A stretch of 64,000 bases of DNA, taken from positions 3,162,001 to 3,226,000 of the forward strand of contig JAWZSP010000007.1 in NCBI GenBank assembly GCA_034401135.1, given 5' to 3'. The position numbers were made by a program, and so were the translations under genes. The notes below the pieces were generated by a model, which ran no database searches, was not told the DNA's origin, and saw only the letters and a list, made by a program, of their open reading frames with translations. The DNA comes from Volutella citrinella. Its lineage: Eukaryota > Ascomycota > Sordariomycetes > Hypocreales > Nectriaceae. This document shows positions 1 to 13,296 of this stretch, in pieces (the first letter of the stretch is position 1; each line of letters begins with the position of its first letter).

Positions 1-394
1 GCCTGAAGCACCGACATCTTGTTCGAGGATAGAAAGATGAATGGTTTTGAGTGAATTGAGTGATGTCAAGTTCCCTGAGTGCAGCTACTTGCCCTCTTCG
101 CCTCCGTGCCAAAATCATGCCCCTCCATTGGATTCTGCCACACCCCGCCATCAAAGCGGGTGTGGCGTCATGGGGTCTGTCCAATCAGCGCATGTCGCCC
201 CGCCTCACCGCCCTGGAGGCGGGAAAACCAGCCTCCGACAGCTTGTGGGGAGCTCGCCTCCTGGAATGGCAGGTGGTGCGCGTGTACAGGGGTCCAGTAC
301 TGTGGCTCATTAGGGACAGCTTGGACTGTCGACGGCTTCACAATTCAACACTGCGCCGGATGACAATGACCAGGGCGCATTCCCGCTGTTTGCC
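1..394. other. Upstream region of the Trs130 gene, no gene seen
   Basis: The short open frames here overlap in several phases and none shows a recognisable domain or codon bias. The stretch should hold the promoter and 5' leader of the downstream TRAPP gene. I see no clear TATA element. Confidence 0.5.
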
Positions 395-3300
395 ATGGAA
401 CAGCAGTTTTCGACGTCAAAAGTGACTGGTGCGTTATTTCCCCCTCTGGCATCACCGCGCCGTGTCCCATTATAGCAGCTGACATATCGCAGTCGAGTAT
501 TTCGATCCTCATGATGTCTACAAGTTCCTAGCCCCGGGGCTCGTCCCTCGACTTCCTCTGCACAATCTGAACTGGCAATCGCATGCTGGTCCTCTTCGAT
601 CCATAGATACGCTTCATGTCGAGCTTGTCCAGGGCGGTGTCGACCCCTCCTCCGCCACAAGGCCCCAGACCCTCCGCCGCTCTGGCAGCACCGTCGACGA
701 TGGCTTCCAGACTCAGAGCGTTGGCGCCCGTGCCCCCTCCGCCGACCATAGCGATACTCCCTCGGTTCCCTCAAGAGCAGTAGGCAGCCAGCGACGTCAC
801 CAAATCCCTGGGCTACGCCGAACACCGTACCTCAAGGTGCTACTGGTTCGATGCGACGACAATGATTCCTACAAGACCAGTGTACGCGGGGAAATTCGAG
901 ATTGGGTCAAGGCGCACACACCGCCATCGAGCAGCTCGAAAAAGAGCAGCGCCGGCAACCAGGAGAAGCACGATGCCTTTGAGTGGCTCATTATACACGT
1001 GGTGTTGCCCAACACCGTCGCGGCCACCCAGCCAAGGACCAGTAGCAAGACAGAGAACTCGGATAAGATGTCAAGATGGCGTGCTAGCTCTACGCCTCTG
1101 ATGGAAAAGCTCAGGAGCGACTTCAATCCCAGCAGCAGCAAATCAGCCGTCGACCACGTGGCTCAGATCCGAATCGGCATCAACGATGTGCCCTACGACC
1201 AGCTCCCAAGGGTAGTCCCAGCAGTTCCCTCTGGCTACTCTGAGGATGAGAACGACGCAGAGGGTGCCTGGCGAGAGCTTGTCACGAGGCTCAAGAGCCT
1301 GATCCTAAATTCTTTCGACATGCGGGTAACTACCTACGAAGAGGACATTAAGGAAAAGGACGCACAGCGAGCCCTGCCGGGCTGGAACTTTTGCACCTTC
1401 TTCATTCTCAAAGAAGGATTGGCGCGTGGGTTTGAGAGCGTCGGCCTCGTCGAGGATGCGCTTGTAGGATACGACGAGCTGAGCGTCGGCTTGGACTCCG
1501 TCCTCCACGAGCATGCCGGCGCAGCTACTCCCACGCGACACGCTGGTGCCATGCTCAGTTATACAGAGGAGCTGAAGGCGACAATCGACAAGGCCCTGGC
1601 CAAGGTCTCGGGCGATGACGACGACGAAGAGGCGGTAGACATGCAGACTGGCACGACATTCCACGAACACTTTGAAGAGATACCCATCAGCGCTACGAAG
1701 AAGTCGTATCGCGACATCATTTTGGCCAACAATGTTTCGGTGTTTGATTTCCGTTGTTACATCTTTGCGCGACAAATCGCTCTATTGCTACGGCTCGGCA
1801 ACGCCTGGTCTACGCGGGAGGAGCTGCTGGCCAAGCTGAAAGAGCAGCAGGAGTCGTTCATACACGGTGTCGCCCCCCTGGCACCGCCCCCCAATCACGC
1901 AGAGGAGGCCGAGAACCTGACGATGCTGGCTGAGATTTGTCGGAGGACTCTGCAGTTCATCCCGACTGTCTCGCAGATCATGCGACAAGACATCCTCAGC
2001 GCAATGGCCCAGGACAAGTCTGAGGCGGGCGAGCCGTCCCCCTACCTCGAAGAGATTGTCGACAATGTCGTTGCGTCTTTTGCCTTCTCGGTGGCTCAAC
2101 AGATTCTCGCCCAGACTTCGTCCAAGGCCCTGCCTATCCCTCCTTCAACGCTGGCTCCCACTGACCACGAGCAAAAGGCGTCCATCCCGGAACCAAAGAC
2201 AATGATGCACCCCGCCAGAACCTCATCTTTGCACGTCCAGGGTTCCCCTCACCCCTCGAACCCGCCGCCCAGCCCCGGCGTGTTCCCAGGACCGGGCATG
2301 GCACCCACGGCATCAGATCAGAGTTTCCTCAAGACTGGCCTTGAAGATCTTGCCGCACGGCGTGCTGAGCTTTACATGCTCTCAAGAAGCATTCTGGACG
2401 GGTTAGGTGTCAAGCGTGGCTGGAGCGATGGCTGGAGCGAGGCGCCCGTCATGGAAGAAGCCGAGATTATCGAGTTTGAAGACGTCAGCCTCGACGATGA
2501 TGCGAAGCAAACTGAGAGGATTGAGCCACTCGCCATTGGCATCGAGAGCAATCTTCTTCAGACTGCGATTGACGACTCAGACAATTTCTACCGGCTGTTT
2601 GAGATTCTTACCGACAAGGCACTTCGGCATTACACCGTGGCCGGCCACAACCATGCCATGATGGCCAACCAGGCCGACCTAGCGGTGCTAAAGTACAACC
2701 TCAAGGAGTACGCGGCAGCAGCGACATTCTTCCGGGAAGCATTACCCTCATTTGGGGAGAGCGGCTGGAGTTCCCTGGAGCTGTCAATGCTCGTCATGTA
2801 TTTGCAATGCCTCCGTCAGCTTGAATCAAAGGGCGACTATGTCAGCGTGGCGCTCAAGCTGCTTATCAAGTACTGCGCCGCTGAGAAGGATCGCCTTGAG
2901 CAACTGAGCAGGGCAGTGTCGAGGATTGGCAAGGATGCTCCAGACCTAACTTCGATGAAGGGAGTCGTTGGGAATCTGTTTGACCTTGCATCGACTTTGC
3001 CATCTCAAGTCAAGGTACCACTGGCCAACTTCTTCACCGATATCGAAATTGCCAGAGCGCCCGAGTATTGCGAGGATGAAGACCGGTGTTTCCTCACCAT
3101 TAACATCCGCAGTCTTCTTCCAGATGAGATCAAGCTGAATGCGGTTGCCTTGCGCGCAACTGCGATTGAAGGCTCCGCGGCAGCCAGGGATCTCAGATTT
3201 GAGTGGCGCGACGATGTTGTCCTCACACCAGGCAAGAACCAGATTCGTGTTGACTGCACTGTATGTCTTCCCATCAGTCTCTGGACGCCCCTTTTCGCTA

Positions 3301-5017
3301 ATAAAACTAGGCCGTGATCCCTGGCAGATACAAGGTTGACCACCTTGGACTCTCATCCAGTCACATCTTCCTCCACTTTGAGCGAGATGTCAACAGCACC
3401 CCCCCTTCAAATGCCGACATCTTCCAGAAGCCCGAGCTGGTCATTCTCCATCGTGCTGGGGCGCTTGACGTTGAGCTCACGGCCACAAAACACACAGCGC
3501 TTGATAAAAACAACTCCCTTGACATTACGCTCAAAAGCGGCTGGAACAACATCAAGAGCTGCGAGATCCGTGTGAAACCCGCGACCGGAGGCCTGCGCCT
3601 GTTGACTTTGGAGGCCAAGGTTGTGGATTCAGACATCGCGCTCGCCAAACCTCCTGAGGCTGGCGGCATTTTCCACTTCAACCAGGTAACGGCACGATCA
3701 AGCGCTACCTTGCGTTTCCCCTACTCAACCGAGCAGGATATGGGAGACGTTTCGGTCAAGGTCGAGCTTACCTACACGACAGACGCGGGCAAGTATCACT
3801 TCGCCAAGATTACAGTCATTCACATCGGGCTTGCGCTAGGCGTCAATGTACAGGACGTCTTCAAGCACAAGTCACTCTTTTCGCGGTTCAACGTGTCCAC
3901 GGCAACCTTCAGTCCAATGCGGCTGTTCAAGAGCGAGCTGCTCGGGTCAGACGTCTTCGAGTCCGAGTCGATGCCTTCCGCAGAGACCATCATGGTGTTC
4001 CCGAAGCAAGCCGCTACCCTCTTGTACAAAGTGAAGCGGAAGCCGGGAGTCAAGACCAAGAAGCAAGTCAAGACGATGTACCTGAAGCTATACTACAGCG
4101 TCCTTCTGACAGAGATTGAAGAGGTCATTCGGGCTTCGGTTATTGACGGCCTGGACGACTCTCTGGAACCCTACTCTAGGCTGGTCTCGGATCTCATTGT
4201 GAGAGAAGTCAGGAGTGGGCTACAGATGCAAGACTTGGAAAGGGCAGCTCTACTGGGAGTTGTCGCAACGAGCTTCCTCGCCGATGTGCCCTGGAAAAGA
4301 TACCTCAGTGGGCTGGGCCAGGTTCCCAACAGCAAGGAGAGTGCTGCCGATGCCCTCACGGCTCTCCTCACCCATTGGCAAAAAGCCCACCCCCGCGTTG
4401 TGATTCCTGCAGACCACACGACAGACCCCTGCACCATTCTCATTCCCGTCGACATTCCCTCTCTTTCGATCCTCCACACGGCTGATATCCGCCTCCAGCC
4501 GCAGCCCGGGCTCTTGGGCAATGCTGCTACGCCTGTCGTCTGCACGAACCAGATGCTCCCTGCCACGCTGCAGCTCAAGTGGACTCAAATCTGGGACACA
4601 GACTCACTGCGCAAGACCGACCAGGAGTTCAGCTACGAGGTCACCGCCCCGGTCGACACCTGGCTCCTCGGCGGCCGGCGGAAGGGACACTTTGTCATTC
4701 CCAGGTCCGACAGCGAGCCTGCGTCGTCGACGCCCGAGACGGAGGCTGAGATTCCTCTCATCCTAATCCCCCTTCGAGAGGGCTGGCTGCCGTACCCTTC
4801 GATTGAGATCCGCGAGATCCGCGAGGCACCTGCCCATGGCGGCGAGGCCGAATCTCACGTGTGCGAGGTGGACTGGCGAAACCTGGGCGAGACGGTGCGT
4901 GTGGTGGGCGAGCGGATGAGTGTGACTGTGAGTTTGGATGCGAGTGGCCCAGGTGGTGGGCCGTTGGTTTTGGAGAGCGAGGGAATGCACCGTAGCAAGG
5001 GTCGCATTGTGGCCTAG
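395..5017 (+). CDS. TRS130: TRAPPII complex subunit Trs130/TRAPPC10
   Basis: Subunit of the TRAPPII tethering complex, which in yeast acts at the trans-Golgi as exchange factor for Ypt31/32 (Rab11) GTPases. Three exons: 395-428, 493-3260 and 3311-5017, giving 1502 aa. The 34-nt first exon ends in ACT-G and joins across a 64-nt intron (GTGCGT...GCAG) to TC-GAG. This produces the N-terminal run STSKVTVEYFDPHDVYKFLAPGLVPRLPL, written here only as a landmark: KVTVEYFDP near residues 9-17 and APGLVPRLPL near 23-32, a hallmark of fungal Trs130. The second intron (GTATGT...CTAG) is phase 0. The middle third is helical and TPR-like (LKYNLKEYAAAATFFREALP). The C-terminal third is beta-rich, as in the TRAPPC10 family. 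A Pro-rich disordered stretch lies around residue 600. The length fits filamentous-fungal orthologues; yeast is shorter. Confidence 0.93.
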
Positions 5018-7150
5018 ACGTGTGACGTAGATAATACATGATTGAGATGATTGAATCGCGGACTTGTGTCAATGGATTCTGTCAAAGCGGATGAAGCACA
5101 CGACACCGTTCCCTTGATGTCAAGGATGCTACAACATCCTTCTAGCAATTTTCATCTTGCCTAGGATGCCATCATATGAGAAACCCCCGCTCATAAGCCG
5201 TGTATAAGTGGTTTATTATCTCGACTAGACGGGCTTGACGGGCCGTCGGCCAGGAGAAGAATCCCAACCCAGGAATCCGTAGTTGCCAAGAACGCAGAAT
5301 TCTTCAAGACAACTGTGTCTCTGAGACGCCAACCTATCGCTCGCGAGCCTGTTCGAAACGTCTGTACCACAAAGTCTGCGATCGCCTTTGCCGACGGCGC
5401 TGGAATGCGTGGCGGCCTTGGCGGCCTACCCTCAGTAACCGCCTCGGCTCTCCCGGCACCACGGAGACGGCTAGACAGTCTTTGAGGCACCAAGATTCCA
5501 GGGAATTAGCAAATGTCTTGGCCATTCCTCGAGGTCATTGGTAACTCCAGCCGTTGGAGGCGCGATGCTCCCGGGACGTCGACATTTGGATCGGACGGGT
5601 CGGCCACACCAACACCACGGCTTGATGATCGCATCGAAGACACATTCCGTTGCATCGGAGTAGTTTGCCGAGGTGTCATAGCGGGTTAGATCTGCACGGC
5701 GTGCTCGAGACAACAGCACAATTCGTCTGTCATGGTCGACGACAGCGACACACGCCCCTGATGCTCGATTCTCTATCCGCCTCCGCACCCCCTCCGACGG
5801 AAATCATCTATACACGGCCGGCACCTTTCGGCAGACCCTCCGGCACCCCGGCAGCAACCGACCGTCGCCAGTCCGGCACGTCAAGCGCAGCGACCGGAAA
5901 TTAACCCACGCACCGCAACCTTTCAGCAATCGGGAGATGGCACCAGCTCCACCGCCTGCTAGCCGCGCGCTGGGGGGGCGCTAGGGAGAACACCCCTGGA
6001 TCACTGTAATCAAGGGGGCTGCTTAGAAAAAGGGCGCGGCGGCGGGCTTGGGTGCCACCGAATCCAAACTGCTGGGTAGCGGATGAGGCGTTTGGGGCAG
6101 CGGATCGCGTGCCCCCCCGTCTCGCCGGAAGGGTAAGCCCGCTTGGGCAAGACCCGCCAGGTTCGTTGCAGAGCCGGAGGAGTTGGCTTGTTGGCTGGTC
6201 GAGCATGGTCCTGGGGTCGCTCATCGTGAGCTGCCTGATTGGGACCTTGGGCTAATTGGACTTGGGCCTCACTGGCCTGTGTGTCTGCTTGTGGTGTGCG
6301 ATATTATCTTGCCGGTGTACCGTAATTACCCAGCTGCCGAGGCCATAGCACCTAAGTTAGGAGGAGCTGCTAGTCGAGGGCTGAAATGAATTAGCTGGCC
6401 TATTGAGCTGAATGACCAATGGTGTCTTGACTGAGTCGCCGTCCTGATGTTGATTGGCAGTCAACGTGCCGGTGCTGCGAGGCTAGAAGGGAGAGTGCAG
6501 GATAGACGACACGAGTCACAGCAGACAGGCGCGCGTAGTGATCACAACATTCACATTGTATACCTGGATATTTTTGATGACCTCACTCCAGCATCACGCA
6601 GACCAGACCATAGCCCCAACAGCAGACATACCGGTAGCAATACTACCAGCTCGCCATGGCGGTCAAGCAAACAAAAAGATGAACCCAAAACACCGCTGCG
6701 ACGTACCCGTCTACCGGGTCAATGTCCAGTTCCTAAACGCCCCCATATCTCCTGGGCCATGGCCGACCCAGATGCAGTGCTACTATGCCGTTGTTGATGG
6801 TCCGTTATGCAAGCCAAATAAAACCAAAAGATACTCCTGAAAACCGCCTCCAAGTGTGCTGTGTCATGAAGGGTCTGTCTTTGCAGGTGCGCGATGCGAT
6901 AATGTACAAGCAGTTCTTGCGAGAACGCTGCCTCGTCCGTCCATGTGACGGCGGGTGAAGAAGGAAAGATTAGCGCCAATGGCGCGGGTATCATGCCCAG
7001 AGGGGCCCCAAGATGCAGTGCAAGCGAGGTGTGTTGTCGGTGCAGAGGCGGGTGTGGTGGCGGTGGTGTCGTGGTAACATGTTACCGGTGCGTCTCGTAA
7101 AGGAGAGACCAGAGCGGAAGGGACAGAAACGTATCATTCGTAAGTCCAGT
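5018..7150. other. Intergenic region between two 3' ends, no gene seen
   Basis: This 2.1-kb stretch lies between the end of Trs130 (+) and the end of the SCOC-like gene (-). Several open frames of 60-120 codons occur on both strands, but they overlap one another, are rich in Arg/Pro/Ser as expected for GC-rich non-coding DNA, and match no family I know. It must hold two 3' untranslated regions and terminators. Confidence 0.5.
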
Positions 7151-7679
7151 TCACTTTTTGCCTCGACTGCTCGAGGCCGTGATCTTGCTGGTGCTCATCA
7201 GGTCGCCAATGTATTTCTGTAGGAATTTATTATTGTTGTCGAGTTTGTCGTGTTCCTCGCGGACTGCCTCGATGCGGTTGAATATCGTGATTAGGGAGTC
7301 TTGCAGCGCCTTGGCATGCCTGGATACTGTTAGCTACTCGATCCCATGCGCCAATATTTATATTGACTCACTTTTGCATCTCCTCGCGGGCCTCCTTGCC
7401 CATCTTATCAATGTCCTCGCTGGTTCTCCGGGGACTCATGGCTCGTACGTCGTCGGGGCCAAAATTTGACACAATAGGATCGACGGCTGAGCTGTCTCGG
7501 GGTACGACGAGGGGTCCGCTGCTTTGGCGGCTGGGCAGGCGCGGTCGCTGAGGGATAGGCTGATGAATGGCGAGATCGCTGTGGTCGGAAGGGCTGGTCG
7601 AGGCCGAAGAGTCGGAGCGTGCAATGGGGTGAGGGTGGCAGGAGGCGCCAAAGGTCTGTTGGTCTGCTTCGTCTGCCAT
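7151..7679 (-). CDS. SCOC-like short coiled-coil protein
   Basis: Small protein of the short coiled-coil (SCOC) family; animal members bind Arl GTPases at the Golgi and act in autophagy. Two exons on the minus strand: 7679-7372 and 7319-7151, 158 aa. The 52-nt intron has a GTGAGT donor and a CCAG acceptor, and the split codon makes QKHAKAL. Residues 1-100 are Ser/Pro/His-rich and probably disordered. Residues about 102-150 form a heptad-type helix (KALQDSLITIFNRIEAVREE then HDKLDNNNKFLQKYIGDLM), which is the SCOC signature. The tail is Ser/Lys-rich. The start MADEADQQTF is the first in-frame ATG, because the reading frame upstream back to 7829 offers only a TTG. The role in this fungus is inferred from the family. 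Confidence 0.85.
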
Positions 7680-7807
7680 GACAGGGGGTCGGGGTTCTAG
7701 GCCAAGGGAGGATGCCGGTTGCTGGGATTGGAGAAAAACGGCTGCAGGGTCTCGAAACAACAAATACTGCGATAGAGTTGTGTCGTCACCGCTGGCGAGG
7801 GATCGAG

Positions 7808-7825
7808 TCAGGTGGATTGCCGCAT
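7808..7825 (-). promoter_or_regulatory. Five-codon upstream ORF in the SCOC-like leader
   Basis: A minus-strand ATG at 7825-7823 opens a five-codon frame (MRQST) ending in TGA at 7810-7808, about 130 nt before the main start and out of frame with it. If the leader is transcribed through here, this short uORF could reduce translation of the main ORF. The sequence is directly visible; function is inference. Confidence 0.35.
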
Positions 7826-7926
7826 TCAAGTGGGAGGCCTGGGTGGTTTGCGGCGGGGCGACGTTGGTCGTGTGAGGTGAGGTGAGGCGATGGGCGTGGT
7901 ATGACGAAGCGGTCGAGGGGCGAGGC

Positions 7927-8419
7927 CTGTATTCAAGTAGAATCCACGTGGTCTCGCGGGGTCTCGATCTCTAGGTGCGGCGGTGCCGAGGAGGAGGAGG
8001 CTCTTTTTTCGGATCCACCCAGTCGGTGCAAACGCCAGAGTGTCGGTCCCTGGGGCGGTGCGGAGTGACCGAGTCGAAGAGGATCGCAGTCCGGCAGGGC
8101 GAAAGCGTCGATTGAGCCGGGACGGGGATACAGCTGTCGCGCGCTGTGCGTCAGTTGCGTGATGCAGGAGAAAGAGGGAGGAGACCCTTGGTGTTTTTGG
8201 GGGAGAAATGAGACGGGCGAAGCGAAGTGAGTCTTATTAGGGCAGTGACAACACGACAGGTTGAGCGGTCTGGTCTGGGCAGTAGAGCCACCAGATGGGA
8301 CTGGAGAGCAGCTGAGCCTGCGACTGGACTGGGGCTGGGGCTGGGACGGGAGTCTTGGGCTTGGCCGATTTAGGTGGATGAGTGGAGGGAGGGTCGGGCT
8401 AAGTAGTCGAAGCACGTAC
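7927..8419 (-). other. Candidate 5'-UTR intron of the SCOC-like gene
   Basis: On the minus strand a strong donor (AAG|GTACGT, intron beginning at 8419) is followed 493 nt later by a good acceptor (TTGAATACAG|GCC, intron ending at 7927). The sequence before the donor (8420-8990) is very pyrimidine-rich on this strand, as is common in fungal leaders and core promoters. RNA evidence is needed to prove it. Confidence 0.35.
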
Positions 8420-11400
8420 CTTGGCCGCGATGGGGATAGCAGGTATCGTGGAGAAGGGCAGGGCAGCGGACGGAGACGTGACCGACAGCAAACACGGTGA
8501 CGACAGGTACCTGTAGTCTGCGTGCACGGCCGAGGCTTGTTTGTAAGAGCAGGCAAGCAAGATGTGGCCCAAAAGCAAAAAAGAAGTAAAAATTAACAGC
8601 TGGGGGGGTTGGATTGGTGTGTTCGTTTGATTTGAGTTGAGTTGAAATGGGCCGGCTGGAGGAGAGGGAAAAAGGGGACCACTGTCTGCAAGAGGGCCAG
8701 AGTGCGGATTGGGAGAAGAAAAGGGGACTGTTGCCGTTGGACCAGACAGGCGAGAGACAAAAGATTGACGGCAGCTAAAGACGAGCGGCGGACTGAAATG
8801 GACTGTGATGGACCGCAACGGGCCACAAACGGGACTTGGTCGGCGGGGAGCTAATAAGTGGGAATAGACGTCAGTCAGTGGCAACGAGTGCCGGCCAGGC
8901 GGATCGGCAAGTGGTCGCGTTAGGCTAGCTGGCTGACGGGATGAGGCATGAGGCAAACACGGAGGCAAAGCACGCGCCAGCAAGACCAACTAGCTTAGTG
9001 CTGTGTAATCATCAGATCGGGGGATGGACGAGGAGGTGAATTCATGAAGCTTAGAGAGGGAACGAGAGAAGGAGAGAAGGAGCAAACGGTAGCATGCAAG
9101 CTCAGGTATGGAAGGTGCAGGCTTGCAGTCGACACAGTGTAGGTCACTGCAAGGGCTCACTCAGTACAGCACGATCCACCGTAATAATACCAGTCGGGAA
9201 GCAGCATGGCAGATCACTACAAGTCTTCGACCCGGTCCTTGGAGGTACACCACCGTACTAGTAACACGGTGTCCTAGCCTTCACAATCGCATTGGTAGAG
9301 AGGCGAGGGAAGAGAGATTTGGCCTGTGTAACTGGAGCTGGAACTCTGCGGCAGATATCTGTTGGTGCATGCGGGCCATCATGGGGCTTGCAGACGGGAT
9401 GCCGGGTGGTGACTTTTCAGTGTCTAATTACAGCAAACACGAAAGAGCACCAGCCATTGAGCTCGTTTGATCCCATGGCCAACAACAGGCAGGCGGAGTG
9501 GACTCACTGCAGCCTGGATTGAGGTGCAGGAAGGCTCATATCCAACAGAGAACAGGCATCGTGTTCCCGTTCGCACGCAGGCGGCCGAGGAAACTGTACC
9601 TAGTCGCAGCACTAGAAAGGCTTTGGGAGGAGGTCCGCACACCGGCACGGCCCACCACCCTCGGTCACTGTGGAACAGAGAACGGCTAGGCTGTGACGAT
9701 GGAGAGGAGGGAAAAAAAGGGTCGGTGACGGGGAATGGCAGGGAGGACGGGAGACCCTTGGACAACACCAAAAGGGAAAGTGACGACACAGCAAGAGTCA
9801 TGGGACATGGCTAGTTCCGACCCGGCGCGCTAGAGGGTACCTGCACGACCGCCGGGGCACATGTACCCTGCTGACAGTCTCTCGCCCGTCAAACACCTCG
9901 AATCATCCCGCGCTACAAGTACCCCCGGTCGCCGTCGCCTCCCCTCTCTGGCGCCAATCGCTCGGCACGTATCCGGTAGTAATTGGCTAGAAGCAGCTGG
10001 GCTTGGGGGGGAACAACTGGCCCAGTGACTTGGCCCGGAACAGTTGCGAGCGAGGCCAATCCCCTCCCGCATCTTTCTAGGACTAGTGTGTTCTACAGTG
10101 ACTGCGCCTGGGGGTGCAACCGGTCTGGCCAGCGGGTGGGCGGTGCGTTTTTCTCTTCTGTTGGTCCGTCTCGGAGCGCGGCGTCACGGATCAGGGGTTT
10201 GCTTAGTGAAGGTTTTGGCATTTTGATATCACAGCCTGTTAAGGGCCACAGTTCGTCAAGAATGGGAGTTGCATGCTGGTTGCCGGGCGCAAGACAGGCT
10301 ACTGGGGCTCCTGTTGGCTTCTAGCGGCCCTCAACCTGGTGGCCCCATTTTGTTCTAATTGCTCCCCTCCACCTCCTTCTGCGACAACCAATTGATCCCT
10401 CGTGTTTCCCACAGCGTAATATCTGGGGCACTGCTAGGCGTTCCCAGCTCTCGGAGGGGGCTCTGTTGTCAAGGGTGCAGGCATCTTCGCCGTGCGCCGT
10501 TGGAGGTAGAGGCACCCCGTCTCCCGCAAGCCGCAGCCGCCCTGTACATTAGGACATGCTGCTCGCATTTTTTTTTCTGTTCCACACGGGGTGCAGGGAA
10601 TGGAAGCCTGCAAGCCCGCAACTGGGGCGCGGTGCTCGGAAACGCAGCCAAGCCACATGGAAAACCTGCAAAATTGGCCGATCAGCGCCAGTGACGCAAT
10701 AGCTCGCCCCTGTAAGTTGCAGCCCACTGCAAGCCCACCGAAGCCCACAACTGATGGAAGGGTCGTGGTGGGGCCTCAGCTGGACAGTGCTTTCTGGAGG
10801 GATTATGGGCAAGCTTCTGGTGCTTCTGGTGCTTCTGGCCGCTCTTCGGTGCCTGACTTTGACCCTTGTTCCAGACGCATGCCGTTGGGCAACAGCTCCC
10901 CGGGAATGGATGGGGATGGTTGATTGCGGCACCTGCGTTGCAGTACAGCAATTACTCGTGAGCCAGCGTCGGTGCTGCAGGGACCAATCTCTGGCTGCCT
11001 CGATCGCCTTCCACCTCGAGTAAAGGCGCACGCATCTTTCAACCTCATTCAGATGATCGACACCGCCCCCTCCCAAAAGTTTGTGGATGCGGCGGTCGAA
11101 CAAGACGGACGCTTGGGACGCCAACCTCGACTTGTGCCTCGCGTTTGCACCAGCCTTGCCGTGGCTGTCTGATTGGGTTTGCTGTGGCTGCCTGCCATCT
11201 GTCATCGTTTGCCATCTCTCATCGTCATGATTAGTACAGGTCATCCCCGTGCAGAGTGCAGAGGAAGAAGCGCGTTTTCAGCGTCGCAATAGATCGCGTA
11301 ATAGCTACGATACTGTGCAAGCGAGGCAAGCTCCGACAAAAATGCCACCAAGCGAACCCCCGCTCATGTGTCGGCCAGTCTCCCAGCCAGGCCATGATCA

Positions 11401-12645
11401 TCGGGCACGGGGACCCAGAGAGGGAGATGCGGATCACTACCCATGACCGAGAATGACGGGCAATGCAGAATTTCACCATGTCATGCCGCCAATCGCCTAT
11501 CTGATATACCTGAGAAGTGTCCAGGTGCTTCTTCGGCCAAGTTTATACTGGAGAACACTCCGCCAGGCGGCATGCCTGTCTTGCCTGTCCCTCCTGCCAT
11601 CCGTAACGCCGCCTACGACGACGGGATGAGGTGGTGGTGTTGATACACGTGGGCACAAGGAGGTATGCGCAGCCACAGGTAACGCCATTGCCGGGAGCCT
11701 CAGCCGCCACATAGAAGCCTATCGTGGCCAACTGTTTTGTTTCATTACAGGCCTCAGGGACACATCCATCTGAGCACTTGAATCGGCACTGGAACTAGCT
11801 GACAGAAGCCGCGAACAAACGCCCGATGGCTCCCGGGCCTCTACGGATACCGAAGGAGCAATCAATGGACGCAGCACCCAGGTGCCAAGTGATAGTCGAC
11901 GACGTATTACACGCTGCGTTGGCGGCACAGTATCTGTGCAAACGGCGTCTTCGACGGTGGTAAGACAGCACCGGGCAATGGAGTGTGGGTGCGCAAACAC
12001 TGTGAGCAAAAGCGACAAGGGTCCTCCTGGACAAGGATTCCATCAGTCACTCTGATGTCATTGATCAGCGGCTCTTCGCACCACGGACGTCTGAGAGGCA
12101 CTCAACACTGTAACCGGGACTGTGGAGGGCCGAAACGGTAGCACCAACGAGCAAGGCGACCCCAATCCTGGTCGGGATACAGTCCAAGACGGTGGTCGAC
12201 CGACAGTGATCATCGCTGGTCCGCGGGTCGATGGCCAACCAGAGCCGCACATCCCAATTCCCGGACCATTCCTCCGCTGCTCGGAGTTGAGCCCGTCCCT
12301 AGGACCTTGGGGCAGCCATGAGGAGGGAGATGAGGGGATTGGTGATCGTCGCACGCAGCCTTTGCAGAGATCGACGGCAGTAGCGGACGGCACCCGACAT
12401 CAGCCTCTCCTCTCGCCCTGGCTCCGACGGTCCCACCTCCATGGTCAGGTATGTTTGCCCTTTGACCAGCGATTTGCAAACACCCACCGACCTGAAGCCA
12501 TCGTGGGATTCAGGGCCGTCCAGGCTCCTCCCGTGAAACTGTTTGACCTCTGGCTCACCGCACCGTAAGCCATCAACGACGCATGTGAGGCTCCCGTGAC
12601 TCCTGTGTTAGGCAGCCCGCGCCCCTCGACGTCATTTTCTTCTTT

Positions 12646-12670
12646 GCCTCGCCTCGCCTCGCCTCGCCTC
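12646..12670. repeat. (GCCTC)5 microsatellite
   Basis: Five perfect tandem copies of GCCTC, directly visible. Nearby DNA is pyrimidine-rich on the plus strand. Confidence 0.95.
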
Positions 12671-13283
12671 AGCCGCCTGAACAGGCAGATGCGGCATCTG
12701 CTCAACCTCAGGACCTGTTTTGGGTCGCCACGACGGGTCAGCTACCCCCCCCAAGCCTCTCTGCCTGCCACCATTCGCGTTTCCTCCAACCCCGGGCCCT
12801 AGTTTTCGGTCCGTCGTTTTGCTCGAACCCCTTGTCTCACTCGCTGCGCGCCTACGTCAGTTTGACTCGTCTTTCCCCTCCGGATTCGTTGATCGCCGTC
12901 AACTCGATTGGCTGAAATCCGCATCAGTTTCTCCCTCCCTGGCGGCTACAGCAACGACCGGCGCATGGAAAACATGTGCTGTATTTGTCGTCTCCCATGT
13001 CCCAGTAGCTCCTGTTCTGATCCATCAGAATGGCATCCAATCCCTGGATAGGTTGCATTGATAGGCTCCAAAGGCTCCTTCTCACCAATCCCCCGCTGGG
13101 TCCCGGCCTGAATACATGCCGATCGTAGGCATTAGCTCAAAGTCCAAATAGGAAACCAAGGCTGCCAACCAGCTGAGTTATGGATGTTCATTACTAGCCC
13201 CGCCCACACCTCTTGGCCCTCGAGAATGCCCCGTGATGATAACGTCAGTCAGGCGGTGGACGACGGACGATTCCGTTGCTCAA

Positions 13284-13296
13284 CCCCCCCCCCCCC
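13284..13296. repeat. Poly-C tract (13 C)
   Basis: Uninterrupted run of 13 C in non-coding DNA. Exact length may vary between reads. Confidence 0.9.

Noticed and set aside
7933..8989. Overlapping minus-strand frames of 207 and 196 codons
   Set aside because: Ser/Pro/Arg-rich low complexity produced by a pyrimidine-rich leader or promoter; no domain and no splice support.
10549..11244. 231-codon minus-strand frame
   Set aside because: Composition of a chance frame (Arg, His, Cys, Trp scattered), overlapped by equally long frames on the other strand, no family pattern.
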